Shown here: piece after piece, positions 5,364 through 13,092 of the stretch | Position numbering within the stretch: the first letter of the stretch is position 1 | Layout of the letters: each line of letters begins with the position of its first letter | NCBI GenBank assembly: GCA_028697515.1 | Contig: JAQVEY010000010.1 | Location: 1-13,092, forward strand | DNA length: 13,092 bases | Source of the DNA: Bacteroidales bacterium | Lineage (GTDB): Bacteria; Bacteroidota; Bacteroidia; Bacteroidales; ML635J-15 | Reading direction: 5' to 3' | Program-made: the position numbers and the translations under genes | Notes under the pieces: generated by a model | What the model saw: the letters and a program-made list of their open reading frames with translations, nothing else | What the model was told of the DNA's origin: nothing | Database searches by the model: none

Positions 5364-8300
5364 ATGAAACTTAATGTACTCATTATTATCTACTTTCTTT
5401 TAATACAAGTGATAAACATATACAGTCAAGGAACTTGGACACAAAAAAGCGACTTCCCAATATTAAACGATACTTATAATGGTTATAGCTTTACAATAAA
5501 TGATAAAGCATATGTTTGTGGATGGAATTTAAGTAATTTTCGTGAATATGACCCACTGCAAGACCTATGGACACCAAAATCAGCAATGCCGGCTAAAGGA
5601 TCAACAACTCAAGCATTTTCGATAAATAACTATGGATATGTTATGGGTTATGGCTTTTGGCAATATGATGCAAGCACAGATATATGGATACAAAAAACTG
5701 ATTGCCCAGCAGGTTTTCGCAGCTTTCCTATTTGTTTTGATTACAATGGTAAAGGGTATTATGGTTTAGGCGGAGGTCCTTTTTCAAGTTATTCTGATTT
5801 ATGGGAGTATGATCCAATTAATGATTCCTGGATACAATTAAGCGACATCCCTATTGGAGTTAAAGGAGCATTCGCTTTTCAAATAGATAGTATTGTATAT
5901 GTTGGTTGTGGTGAAATAGTAGAAAATACTAATTATACAAATAATTTTTGGAAATACAACATAATTACTGATACATGGACACAATTGAATGATTTTCCAG
6001 GTTTAGCACGATACAATGCTGTTGGATTCTCAATTAATGGCTATGGTTATATCTGTACCGGTAAAGGTTGGAATTACTTTAATGATTTCTGGATATATAA
6101 CCCGAATACTGATGTATGGACAAAATTAGCAAATTTTCCGAGTTATGAAAGAATGGGAGCTGTATCATTTACAATAAATAATAAAGGATACATCTCATGT
6201 GGAGTTAACGGTAGTCTGTGGGTTGACGCGTATAACGATTTGTGGGAATATGTGCCAGACTCAAATATGCAATTACAGGAACAAATGATTCTTGAATTTA
6301 ACACTAATTTATCTGAGGGCAAAACCATTACATTACCATTATACGGCATTGTTGATGTAATTGTTGATTGGGGTGATGGGAATTCAGAACAATTTACAAG
6401 CGAAGGAAATAAAGAACATACTTATAATTATGATGGCAGTTACACCGTAACAATAAGTGGTACTCTAACTCATTTTGGATCCAATGATTATCCAAACGCA
6501 GATAAACTTGTAAAAATTCATAGTTTTGGGGAAATCGGGTTAACAGATTTATCATATTCGTGTCAAAATGCTATTAACCTGACAGTTGTCCCCACACAAA
6601 TACCTGATGAGGTTACAAATCTAAGTTATATGTTTCAAAATGCCTCTTTGTTTAATTATGACATTGGAAGCTGGAATGTAAGTAATGTGACTAATATGTC
6701 TAACATGTTTTTTAATGCACCCGCATTTAATCAGGATATCGGGAACTGGGATGTAAGCAATGTTACAAATATGAGTGGTATGTTTGGTGCAAATTATGAA
6801 ATTTCTAGCACTTTTAATCAGAATATCGGAAACTGGGATGTTAGTAATGTAACTAATATGGATTATATGTTTTATTTCGATACTTCATTTAATCAGGATA
6901 TTGGAAGCTGGAATGTTATTAATGTAACTAATATGTCTAATATGTTCGGTTACGCGTTTATGTTTAATCAGGATATCTCAAATTGGAATGTTAGTAATGT
7001 AACTAATATGGAATTTATGTTTTGTGACGCAAGTTCATTTAATCAAAATATTGGAAGCTGGGATGTGAGCAATGTCACTAATATGAAATTTATGTTTTGT
7101 GGCGCAAGTTCATTTGATCAAAATATTGGGAATTGGGACTTAAGCAATGTTACAAATATGCAAGATATGTTTAATTATGCAACTTCTTTTAACCAAGATA
7201 TTGGAAGTTGGGATGTGAGTAATGTTACTGATATGGGTTATATGTTTTATGATGCAAGTTCATTCAATCAGGATATTGGAAACTGGGACATTAGTAATGC
7301 TCAATATATACAGGGTATGTTTAGAAATGCAAGTTCATTCAATCAGAATATTGGAAACTGGGATGTGAGTAATATTACTGCAATGTGGGGTATATTTTGG
7401 GGAGCCATTTCATTTAATCAGGATATTGGAAGTTGGGATGTGAGTAATGTTACTGATATGGATTATATGTTTTATGATGCCGGTTCATTTAATCAAGATA
7501 TTGGAAGTTGGGATGTGAGTAATGTTACTGATATGGGTTATATGTTTTATGATGCCAGTTCATTTAATCAAGATATTGGAAGTTGGGATGTGAGTAATGT
7601 TACTGATATGGGTTATATGTTTTATGGCGTTACTCTTTCTGTTGCAAATTACGATTCGCTACTGATTGGCTGGGCAAGTCAAAATTTAAACGATTATATT
7701 TATTTTAATGGAGGCAATAGTAAATATTCATGTGAAGCAATAACTGCTCATGATGTATTAACAGGGACTCCAAATTTTTGGAATATTACAGATTGTGGGT
7801 TAGCACCTGATGATTTGGCACCTATAAGCGATTTAATAGAATTAGAATCTGTTTATGAAGAATGCTCTGTATTAGACCTAATTGCACCAACAGCAACAGA
7901 TAATTGTGACGGATCAATTACAGCAACAACAACAAGCGTATTTCCAATCACTGCCTCAGAAACGGTAATTTGGATATATACCGATAATACAGGAAATATT
8001 TCAACACAAACACAGGAGGTAATTATAACAGATGTAATTCCTCCACTGGTAGACTTGCTTAGTTTATCTCCTGTAAGTGATGAATGTACTGTATTTGAAT
8101 TAACTGCACCAACTGCAACAGATAATTGTGACGGATCAATTACAGCAACAACAACAAGCGTATTTCCAATCACTGCTTCAGAAACGGTAATTTGGACATA
8201 TACCGATAATATAGGAAATATTTCAACACAAACACAGGAAGTAATTATAACAGATGATGAAAATCCAACAATAACGTGTCCATCAGATTTCATTGTAATT

Positions 8301-8801
8301 GCTGATGATCTTAGTCAAACTTATACCGTGCAAGGTACTGAGCTAAATCCTTTGGCAATCGTTGATAATTGCGAAGGGGCATTTTTATTCAATGATTTTA
8401 ATAGCGAAAGCAGTTTAATTGGCAGTGCATTTAGTTTAGGAACTACCTCTGTTTTATGGACAGTTGAAGATGCTTCTGGAAACCAAAATTCTTGTAGTTT
8501 CGATGTTACTGTAGAAACTTTTGTCGAATTAACTGATATTAATGGCGAAAATCTATTTACTCTTTATCCAAATCCTACAAAAGCTAAAACTACAATTATT
8601 TGCGGGAATAAATGTAGTGTAATAAAGAACTATTCATTAAAAATTACAAATACAACTAATCAAATTGTTTATTTAACTACAATAAATTCACAACAAACAA
8701 TAATTAATTCTTCTGATTGGGCAAAACCAGGAATATATTTTGTTCATTTAATTGACAACTATGGTAAAACTTTAGAAACAAAAAAACTTATAATACAATA
8801 A
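5364..8801 (+). CDS. Large modular surface protein: kelch-like propeller, DUF285 repeats, HYR modules, T9SS sorting domain
   Basis: A 1145-residue secreted or cell-surface protein. I start at ATG 5364 rather than the in-frame GTG at 5316: it gives a clean signal peptide (M-K-L-N, hydrophobic 5-17, likely cleaved after S-Q22). Residues 23-300 hold six kelch-like units, each ending in a (F/L)W-x-Y-(D/N)-x4-D-x-W signature, which predicts a beta-propeller. About 305-390 is a PKD-like segment with V-D-W-G-D-G-N-S and a Y-x-Y-D-G-S-Y-T-V strand. Residues 430-758 are thirteen F-N-Q-D-I-G-x-W-D-V-S-N-V-T repeats (DUF285, BspA-like surface repeats). Residues about 818-965 are two nearly identical HYR-like modules (A-T-D-N-C-D-G), and 966-1053 a third, diverged one. 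The end (about 1062-1145) is a type A T9SS sorting domain, with Y-P-N-P at 1068-1071 and a final G-I-Y-F-V-H-L...K-K-L-I-I-Q. It is exported by Sec, then by T9SS, with cleavage of the C-terminal domain. It is probably an adhesin or binding protein; no catalytic domain is seen. Confidence 0.93.
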   Translation: MKLNVLIIIYFLLIQVINIYSQGTWTQKSDFPILNDTYNGYSFTINDKAYVCGWNLSNFREYDPLQDLWTPKSAMPAKGSTTQAFSINNYGYVMGYGFWQYDASTDIWIQKTDCPAGFRSFPICFDYNGKGYYGLGGGPFSSYSDLWEYDPINDSWIQLSDIPIGVKGAFAFQIDSIVYVGCGEIVENTNYTNNFWKYNIITDTWTQLNDFPGLARYNAVGFSINGYGYICTGKGWNYFNDFWIYNPNTDVWTKLANFPSYERMGAVSFTINNKGYISCGVNGSLWVDAYNDLWEYVPDSNMQLQEQMILEFNTNLSEGKTITLPLYGIVDVIVDWGDGNSEQFTSEGNKEHTYNYDGSYTVTISGTLTHFGSNDYPNADKLVKIHSFGEIGLTDLSYSCQNAINLTVVPTQIPDEVTNLSYMFQNASLFNYDIGSWNVSNVTNMSNMFFNAPAFNQDIGNWDVSNVTNMSGMFGANYEISSTFNQNIGNWDVSNVTNMDYMFYFDTSFNQDIGSWNVINVTNMSNMFGYAFMFNQDISNWNVSNVTNMEFMFCDASSFNQNIGSWDVSNVTNMKFMFCGASSFDQNIGNWDLSNVTNMQDMFNYATSFNQDIGSWDVSNVTDMGYMFYDASSFNQDIGNWDISNAQYIQGMFRNASSFNQNIGNWDVSNITAMWGIFWGAISFNQDIGSWDVSNVTDMDYMFYDAGSFNQDIGSWDVSNVTDMGYMFYDASSFNQDIGSWDVSNVTDMGYMFYGVTLSVANYDSLLIGWASQNLNDYIYFNGGNSKYSCEAITAHDVLTGTPNFWNITDCGLAPDDLAPISDLIELESVYEECSVLDLIAPTATDNCDGSITATTTSVFPITASETVIWIYTDNTGNISTQTQEVIITDVIPPLVDLLSLSPVSDECTVFELTAPTATDNCDGSITATTTSVFPITASETVIWTYTDNIGNISTQTQEVIITDDENPTITCPSDFIVIADDLSQTYTVQGTELNPLAIVDNCEGAFLFNDFNSESSLIGSAFSLGTTSVLWTVEDASGNQNSCSFDVTVETFVELTDINGENLFTLYPNPTKAKTTIICGNKCSVIKNYSLKITNTTNQIVYLTTINSQQTIINSSDWAKPGIYFVHLIDNYGKTLETKKLIIQ
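6651..7637 (+). repeat. Thirteen tandem 75-base (25-residue) DUF285 repeats
   Basis: Unit starts fall at 6651, 6726, 6813, 6888, 6963, 7038, 7113, 7188, 7263, 7338, 7413, 7488 and 7563. All are 75 bases except the second, which is 87 (four extra residues, A-N-Y-E-I-S region). The protein consensus is F-N-Q-D-I-G-(S/N)-W-D-V-S-N-V-T-(N/D)-M-x-x-M-F-x-x-A-S-S. Units 8, 11, 12 and 13 are almost identical as DNA, whereas units 1-7 have diverged, so the 3' part of the array expanded most recently. The ninth and tenth units break the consensus (S-N-A-Q-Y-I and S-N-I-T-A-M). Confidence 0.97.
7884..8256 (+). repeat. Direct repeat: two 151-base copies within HYR-like modules
   Basis: 7884-8034 and 8106-8256 are direct repeats offset by 222 bases (74 residues). 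By my alignment they differ at only five of 151 positions, giving two or three amino-acid changes. The 71 bases between the copies are clearly more diverged from the matching stretch before the first copy. Each encodes [13 protein letters not shown] and ends in Q-E-V-I-I-T-D. Confidence 0.95.
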
Positions 8802-8814
8802 GATTTCTCATATT

Positions 8815-9750
8815 TTATTTCCTCCTCGCCACAACTATCATTTCCTCGCCATAATTAAGCATTGTAAGTGTATTGTAAACAATGTCGTGCAAAAGTAATC
8901 CCAACCAAACTACAAATTTCGGCAACTTTGTTACCTTATTAAAGAAATTCTGCCTTTCTGAGTTTGTAAGGACTGGTTTCTCTTTCGATTTCGTTTTTCT
9001 CCTTCTTAACCAAGGCAATAAAGTAAACATTAGAAATAATTTAAGCTCATAAGAAGACTTATATTTAACAACTTCAAAGCCTTTTGCTTCAAGAAGGGTT
9101 TTAATTGATTTTTTAGAGAAATAATTAATATGCTCTATTGACATCATGCTCCAGTTTTCTTTTTGCTTACGAGCCACTTTTGAATCAATCTGGGGTACCT
9201 GAAGAACAAAATAGCCACCAGTTTTTAAAATACTATGTACTTTTTCAATGGCTTTATCTGGTTCGTTAATATGTTCTAAGACATCCCACATTGTTGCTAC
9301 ATCCCAATTATCAGCCGGCAAATCCAAGTTAAAGAAATTGTCATGAACTACATCAAGGTTTAAATCGTTTGTTGCGTAATGGTGCATAAGCTCACTTATT
9401 TCGACCCCACTTGCTTCGAATCCCATAAGTTTGGCAGTATATAAAAAGTGCCCCCATCCTACTCCAATATCGTAAAGTTTGCCGGATTTGACATATTTCT
9501 TTATTAGCTTTAATCTTAATTTATGTCGGCGGATTTTGATATAGTTATTTCCACGTCTTACTGATTCAAGAACTTCTTCATCCCTGTAATTTTCATAAGG
9601 TATTTGTTCACGATAGAATTGTGGAATAAAGACAAAACCGCAATTTTTACACTCTGCTACTTTAAAGTCTTTTCGTTCAAATTTAACAACAAAATCATCT
9701 GGTTTAGAATTTCCGCAAACCTTGCACAATATGTTCTTTTTGTAATCCAT
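8815..9750 (-). CDS. Class I SAM-dependent methyltransferase with N-terminal zinc-ribbon-like motif
   Basis: A 311-residue enzyme predicted to transfer a methyl group from S-adenosylmethionine. Two CXXC pairs (C9/C12 and C34/C37) form a zinc-ribbon-like N-terminus, common in methyltransferases encoded in sugar and envelope gene clusters. The Rossmann fold follows: motif I D94-I-G-V-G-W-G-H (94-101), acidic E117 at the end of strand 2, W-D-V-L-E-H-I (155-161), and G-G-Y-F-V-L-Q-V-P (178-186). E-H-I-N-Y-F-S (206-212) is typical of the Methyltransf_23 type. Residues 232-250 and 278-297 are hydrophobic and suggest membrane association. The substrate is unknown; sugar or lipid-linked targets are usual for relatives. 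It converges on the T9SS protein gene with 13 bases between the stops. It has its own promoter and lies beyond the nrdJ terminator. Confidence 0.9.
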   Translation of the reverse strand: MDYKKNILCKVCGNSKPDDFVVKFERKDFKVAECKNCGFVFIPQFYREQIPYENYRDEEVLESVRRGNNYIKIRRHKLRLKLIKKYVKSGKLYDIGVGWGHFLYTAKLMGFEASGVEISELMHHYATNDLNLDVVHDNFFNLDLPADNWDVATMWDVLEHINEPDKAIEKVHSILKTGGYFVLQVPQIDSKVARKQKENWSMMSIEHINYFSKKSIKTLLEAKGFEVVKYKSSYELKLFLMFTLLPWLRRRKTKSKEKPVLTNSERQNFFNKVTKLPKFVVWLGLLLHDIVYNTLTMLNYGEEMIVVARRK

Positions 9751-9758
9751 ATTTTCAA

Positions 9759-9788
9759 CAAATTTAGCATAATTGTTTTTTATGCAAA
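9759..9788 (-). promoter_or_regulatory. Bacteroidota-type promoter of the methyltransferase gene
   Basis: On the minus strand TTTG (9785-9788) and TAAATTTG (9759-9766) are separated by 18 bases. This matches the Bacteroidota housekeeping sigma consensus (TTTG at -33, TAnnTTTG at -7). Transcription would begin only a few bases before the ATG at 9750, so the leader would be very short. Confidence 0.65.
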
Positions 9789-9805
9789 AACTTTTATGAA
9801 ATGCT

Positions 9806-9838
9806 AAAAAAAAGAGGCTGTTAAATTAACAACCTCTT
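9806..9838 (-). terminator. Rho-independent terminator of nrdJ
   Basis: In the minus-strand RNA, AAGAGGUUGUUA pairs with UAACAGCCUCUU (12 pairs including one U-G wobble) around a three-base loop, followed by a U-run from the A-tract at 9806-9813. The wobble is a C-A mismatch on the other strand, so the structure favours termination of the minus-strand transcript. It lies 55 bases after the nrdJ stop and isolates nrdJ from the methyltransferase gene. Confidence 0.88.
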
Positions 9839-9892
9839 AGAAAATCATACAATTCAAAGGATGTGAAAAATGGTAGGGAGACTACCAAGTCT

Positions 9893-12466
9893 TTATCCGC
9901 ATTTTGAATATCCGCAATCTGAACAAATAACACAGCCGTCCTGATAGACCAGCGTGTCTTCTTGTCCACAACCCGGACATTTTACACCTTTTTTAGAAGC
10001 CTTTGTGCCATTTGGAATATATTTTTTAAGAGCCCGTTCTACACCATTTTTCCAGTTATTAATAAAATCACTGTCCAACTCAAGAGAAGATACTAATTCT
10101 ACCGCTTTATCTATGGCCATACCATGACGCAGAACTCCAGATATGAGTTTTGCATAGTTCCAGTAAGTTTTATCGAACTGATGCGAAAGTCCCTGGAATG
10201 TCGTTGCATAACCATATTTATTAGTATATTGGAAATCGTATCTTGATGTGCCGTCTTCGAAACGTTCTTTGATAATTCTACCTGTTTCAATTGTACTTGG
10301 AATATTTAAAGCATCTTCTTCGACTCTACCAGTAAATATTTCGTATGGAACTCCATTCATCAAACCGACAAATGCAATCCATTTTTCTTTGTTATTCTGG
10401 AATCTTACAATATCAGCTTCGAGAACCTTCGGGCGTTTTAGTTCAAGTACCCTGTTTTTATCACCATCTTTATTTGAGATGAGTACGCCATCTCTTGAAC
10501 CTTCGCGATAAACAGTTACTCCTTTGCAACCGCTCTTCCATGCTTCGAGATAACATTCTGCAACAGTTTCTTCCGAAACGTTTTCGGGCATATTTACAGT
10601 AACACTTATGCTATGATCAACCCATTTTTGAATTGCACCTTGCATTGTAATTTTGCTTAAATAATCAATATCTTCGGCAGTTGCTTTGTTATAAGGTGAT
10701 TTTGAGACAATCTCATTTATTTCGCTCGGGCTCATTTTCTTAACTGCTTCCACATCATATTTATTGACCTGCAACCATGTAATAAATTTATGGTGAAAAA
10801 CATTATATTCTTCCCATTTATCTCCTTGTTCATCAACGAAATCAACTCTTACTTCGGCATCATTTGGATTTACTTTACGTCTGCGAGTATAAAATGGACG
10901 GAACACAGGTTCAATGCCTGAAGTTGTCTGGGTCATAAGACTTGTTGTTCCTGTAGGTGCAATGGTTAAGAGCGAAATATTCCTTCTACCCCATGTTTCC
11001 ATTTCCTTTATCAATTCAGGATCGGCTTCGCGTAAACGATTAATAAACGGATTGTTTTTCTCTCTCTGGAAATCGAAAATTGAAAAGAATCCACGTTCTT
11101 TAGCAAGATTTACAGACGATCTGTATGCTTCAATTGCAAGAGTTTTCTGAACCTCAACAGCAAAATCAATAGCATCTTCAGAACCATATTTTAAATTTAA
11201 TCCAGCCAACATATCGCCCTCAGCAGTAATGCCGACACCGGTTCTTCTTCCTTCTTCTGCTTTTTTTCTAATATTTTCCCACAACTTCTTTTCTACTCTT
11301 TTAATCTCAATATCTTCTGGATCGTTAGTTATTTTTGCAATGATTGAATCTATTTTTTCAAGTTCAAGATCAATAATATCATCCATTATTCTTTGTGCAT
11401 AATGAACGTGTTGAATAAATTTATCAAAGTTAAATTTTGCCTCAGTAGTAAATGGATTATCTACATAGGAATACAAATTCAGGGCTAGTAATCTGCATGA
11501 ATCATAAGGACAAAGCGGAATTTCTCCACAGGGATTTGTAGAAACTGTTTTATAGCCTAAGTCAGCATAACAGTCAGCAACAGATTCGTTTATGATAGTA
11601 TCCCAGAATAATATTCCCGGTTCTGCAGATTTCCATGCATTATGGATAATTTTCTTCCATATTTTTTGTGGATCTACTTCTTTAATAAATTTTGGTGCTT
11701 TATCGTCAATTGGATACTGCTGAATGAATTTATCTTTATTAACAAGGGCATTCATAAACTCATCCGTGATTTTAACCGATACATTTGCGCCTGTAACTTT
11801 TCCTTCAGTAAGTTTTGCATCAATAAAATCCTCACAATCGGGGTGTTTAATAGAAACACTTAACATTAATGCTCCACGTCTACCATCTTGAGCCACTTCG
11901 CGGGTTGTATTAGAATATCTTTCCATAAATGGAACAATACCTGTAGATGTTAATGCAGAGTTTTTGACAGGAGATCCCTTTGGGCGAAGATGAGAAAGAT
12001 CGTGACCTACGCCACCACGTCTTTTCATTAATTGCACCTGTTCCTGATCAATTTTTAGAATACCACCATAAGAATCAGTCAATTTATCGTGACCAATAAC
12101 AAAGCAATTAGACAATGATACTATTTGCATATCATTTCCAATACCCGACATTGGCCCTCCCTGAGGAACAATATATTTAAAATCTTTAAGCAAGTCATAA
12201 ATAAGTACCTCTGGCATCGGATTTTCATATTTTTGCTCTATTCTGAAAATTTCCCTTGCCAACCTTCTGTGCATATCATCAGGTGTCAATTCGTATAAAT
12301 TCCCATCGGAGTCCTTAAGAGCATATTTATTTATCCATACCCTTGCTGCTAATTGGTCTCCCTTAAAGTATTCCTGACTTGCTAATAATGCTTCTGCATC
12401 GTTGAATACTTTTTTCTTGACGTCTGTCTTAAATTCCTGTTCTTTCTTCTTTTCTTCCTGATACAT
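9893..12466 (-). CDS. nrdJ: Adenosylcobalamin-dependent ribonucleotide reductase, class II
   Basis: Full-length, 857-residue cytoplasmic enzyme that makes deoxyribonucleotides using a radical generated from coenzyme B12, without oxygen. The active-site signature is N311-P-C313-G-E315, with C313 the predicted thiyl-radical residue. C121 (in S-N-C-F-V-I-G) and C324 (in D-S-C-R-L) are the expected substrate-reducing pair, at spacings close to the Thermotoga enzyme. T-A-P-T-G-T-T-S near the middle of the barrel is the phosphate-binding loop shared by large reductase subunits. The C-terminus has six cysteines (830, 833, 845, 848, 851, 856), combining a zinc-ribbon-like part with the cysteine-rich tail of the NrdJ_Z type. 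No partner subunit gene is needed or seen. The ATG at 12466 has no strong ribosome binding site. Upstream is a long non-coding region without a recognisable cobalamin riboswitch; downstream is a strong terminator, so it is probably monocistronic. Confidence 0.97.
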   Translation of the reverse strand: MYQEEKKKEQEFKTDVKKKVFNDAEALLASQEYFKGDQLAARVWINKYALKDSDGNLYELTPDDMHRRLAREIFRIEQKYENPMPEVLIYDLLKDFKYIVPQGGPMSGIGNDMQIVSLSNCFVIGHDKLTDSYGGILKIDQEQVQLMKRRGGVGHDLSHLRPKGSPVKNSALTSTGIVPFMERYSNTTREVAQDGRRGALMLSVSIKHPDCEDFIDAKLTEGKVTGANVSVKITDEFMNALVNKDKFIQQYPIDDKAPKFIKEVDPQKIWKKIIHNAWKSAEPGILFWDTIINESVADCYADLGYKTVSTNPCGEIPLCPYDSCRLLALNLYSYVDNPFTTEAKFNFDKFIQHVHYAQRIMDDIIDLELEKIDSIIAKITNDPEDIEIKRVEKKLWENIRKKAEEGRRTGVGITAEGDMLAGLNLKYGSEDAIDFAVEVQKTLAIEAYRSSVNLAKERGFFSIFDFQREKNNPFINRLREADPELIKEMETWGRRNISLLTIAPTGTTSLMTQTTSGIEPVFRPFYTRRRKVNPNDAEVRVDFVDEQGDKWEEYNVFHHKFITWLQVNKYDVEAVKKMSPSEINEIVSKSPYNKATAEDIDYLSKITMQGAIQKWVDHSISVTVNMPENVSEETVAECYLEAWKSGCKGVTVYREGSRDGVLISNKDGDKNRVLELKRPKVLEADIVRFQNNKEKWIAFVGLMNGVPYEIFTGRVEEDALNIPSTIETGRIIKERFEDGTSRYDFQYTNKYGYATTFQGLSHQFDKTYWNYAKLISGVLRHGMAIDKAVELVSSLELDSDFINNWKNGVERALKKYIPNGTKASKKGVKCPGCGQEDTLVYQDGCVICSDCGYSKCG

Positions 12467-12882
12467 ATCTAATAATATTTTATAATATCTCTTTTTCTAT
12501 TTCAATTTCGTCTGAATTCTCCTCATTTTTATTTGAGGAATTTTGGCAACCACTAAATTATATCATTTCCAACAAAAAAAATTATCAGGTTATTAACAAT
12601 AAATTAATTATAACTAAATATTAAATATAAATTGCGGAATATCAGACACTTACTGAATTGCAAGAAAATTTGTGAAAAAATATATTAACCGTATAAATGC
12701 TTAATTTTTAAGCTATTCAGAAATTTAAATACTACTTTTTAACAAATAAATGTTTATTTATATCAGACTTGGTTGATAATTACGGCATATTGCTGATTAT
12801 CAATTATTTAGTCCTCCGTTATTAAAGGGCGTATGAACAAAAGAAATTAACAATTTAGTAACACTAATTAGGGTAATTGTGT
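12467..12882. other. Non-coding region between kdtA and nrdJ
   Basis: 416 very AT-rich bases without a credible gene on either strand. It should contain the nrdJ promoter (minus strand), but I find no exact TAnnTTTG on that strand. Three dyads are visible: 12515-12542 (CCTCA/TGAGG stem extended by AATT/AATT past a two-base bulge, in the presumed nrdJ leader), 12699-12713 (GCTTAA-TTT-TTAAGC) and 12773-12803 (described separately). CTGAAT (12653-12658) and ATTCAG (12715-12720) could also pair around the middle one. Neither the B12-box nor other cobalamin riboswitch core sequences are seen. Confidence 0.6.
12773..12803. other. Extended hairpin-forming inverted repeat downstream of kdtA
   Basis: TTGATAAT (12773-12780) pairs perfectly with ATTATCAA (12796-12803). 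Inside, CGGCA (12783-12787) pairs with TGCTG (12791-12795), with one G-U pair in RNA, around a TAT loop; a two-base bulge separates the stems. It lies about 80 bases beyond the kdtA stop on the minus strand but has no T-run there, so a 3'-end mRNA structure or a regulatory dyad is as likely as a terminator. Confidence 0.4.
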
Positions 12883-13092
12883 TTAATTTTTGACAAGAAT
12901 CTGCATTTTTTCATCAATTTTTGATGTAGCACCGAAAGATTTTTGAATATATACTTCAGTTTGATTTTTTATTTGAATTAATATTTTTTGTTCACTAAAC
13001 AGCATATTTATTATAGATTCAAAATTTTCGTAGTCCCCAATTTCAAAGGCAGTTTTTCCTGAGATTAAATCCACGGCTTCTTTAAATTTTTT
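12883..13092 (-). CDS. kdtA: Kdo transferase (lipid A biosynthesis), 3' end only
   Basis: The last 69 codons of a gene whose start lies beyond the window edge. The visible protein begins K-K-F-K-E-A-V-D-L-I-S-G-K-T-A-F-E-I and ends with Y-I-Q-K-S-F-G-A-T-S-K-I. This is the C-terminal pattern of 3-deoxy-D-manno-octulosonic acid transferases (KdtA/WaaA), including the F-x-E-A-x-x-L and the G-A-T near the end. The enzyme is an inner-membrane GT-B glycosyltransferase that adds Kdo from CMP-Kdo to lipid A precursor on the cytoplasmic face. The reading frame is open to the window edge, so there is no sign of a break. The match rests on a short segment; another GT-B glycosyltransferase is possible but less likely. 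Confidence 0.72.
   Translation of the reverse strand, partial: KKFKEAVDLISGKTAFEIGDYENFESIINMLFSEQKILIQIKNQTEVYIQKSFGATSKIDEKMQILVKN

Noticed and set aside
6651..7637. Regularly spaced repeats resembling a CRISPR array
   Set aside because: The 75-base period is contiguous, in frame and encodes the 25-residue DUF285 consensus; there are no unique spacers.
7853..8293. Open frame of 146 codons on the minus strand
   Set aside because: It is antisense to the duplicated HYR modules, its protein is only a mirror of the repeat, and the plus-strand reading has clear domains.
9604..9807. Plus-strand open frame of 67 codons
   Set aside because: Mostly antisense to the methyltransferase gene and its promoter; low-complexity protein without family features.
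10914..11150. Plus-strand open frames inside nrdJ (also at 10248-10511 and 11642-11863)
   Set aside because: All are antisense to a full-length, well-conserved nrdJ and show no recognisable protein features.
12811..12840. Possible short interspersed repeat (CCTCC...AAAGGGCG)
   Set aside because: Too degenerate and single-copy in the window to support a repeat call.
12467..12882. Cobalamin riboswitch upstream of nrdJ
   Set aside because: Neither the B12-box nor the GCCACTG core is present on the minus strand.

Overview
The window is AT-rich DNA from an anaerobic or oxygen-limited Gram-negative member of the Bacteroidota. Four things point there. One is a large secreted protein with a type IX secretion (T9SS) C-terminal sorting domain, a system restricted to that phylum. 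Another is the 3' end of a Kdo transferase gene, which implies lipopolysaccharide. The third is a good Bacteroidota-type promoter (TTTG, 18 bases, TAAATTTG) before the methyltransferase gene. The last is oxygen-independent metabolism: hybrid cluster protein and a B12-dependent ribonucleotide reductase. The genus cannot be told from the sequence.

Layout. Positions 10-3222 (+) hold a redox/nitrosative-stress cluster: a two-cluster ferredoxin-like protein with extra C-terminal cysteine motifs, a complete class I hybrid cluster protein (hcp), a 61-residue BFD-like [2Fe-2S] protein and a small cupin. A GC-rich hairpin repeat lies before hcp, and terminator-like hairpins follow hcp and the cupin gene. 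Positions 3361-4366 (+) encode two small, overlapping, probably related lipoproteins of unknown function. A HAD-family phosphatase (4424-5089, -) converges on them. Positions 5364-8801 (+) encode a 1145-residue modular surface protein: signal peptide, kelch-like propeller, PKD-like segment, thirteen 25-residue DUF285/BspA-type repeats, three HYR-like modules and a T9SS sorting domain. Facing it are a methyltransferase with an N-terminal zinc-ribbon-like motif (8815-9750, -) and, behind a strong terminator, the class II ribonucleotide reductase gene nrdJ (9893-12466, -). A 416-base non-coding stretch with several dyads separates nrdJ from the truncated 3' end of kdtA/waaA (12883-13092, -).

How the genes fit together. 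The first block plausibly forms one functional unit: Hcp reduces NO or hydroxylamine, and the ferredoxin and BFD-like protein could supply electrons, because no Hcr-type reductase gene is visible. NrdJ supplies deoxynucleotides without oxygen, which fits the same lifestyle. The remaining genes are ordinary envelope or housekeeping functions with no clear link to each other. I see no mobile element, CRISPR array, tRNA or rRNA. The most unusual material is the hcp neighbourhood (a ferredoxin missing one cluster cysteine, a cupin with a reduced metal site) and recent internal duplications in the T9SS protein gene. I do not see a convincing wholly new system.
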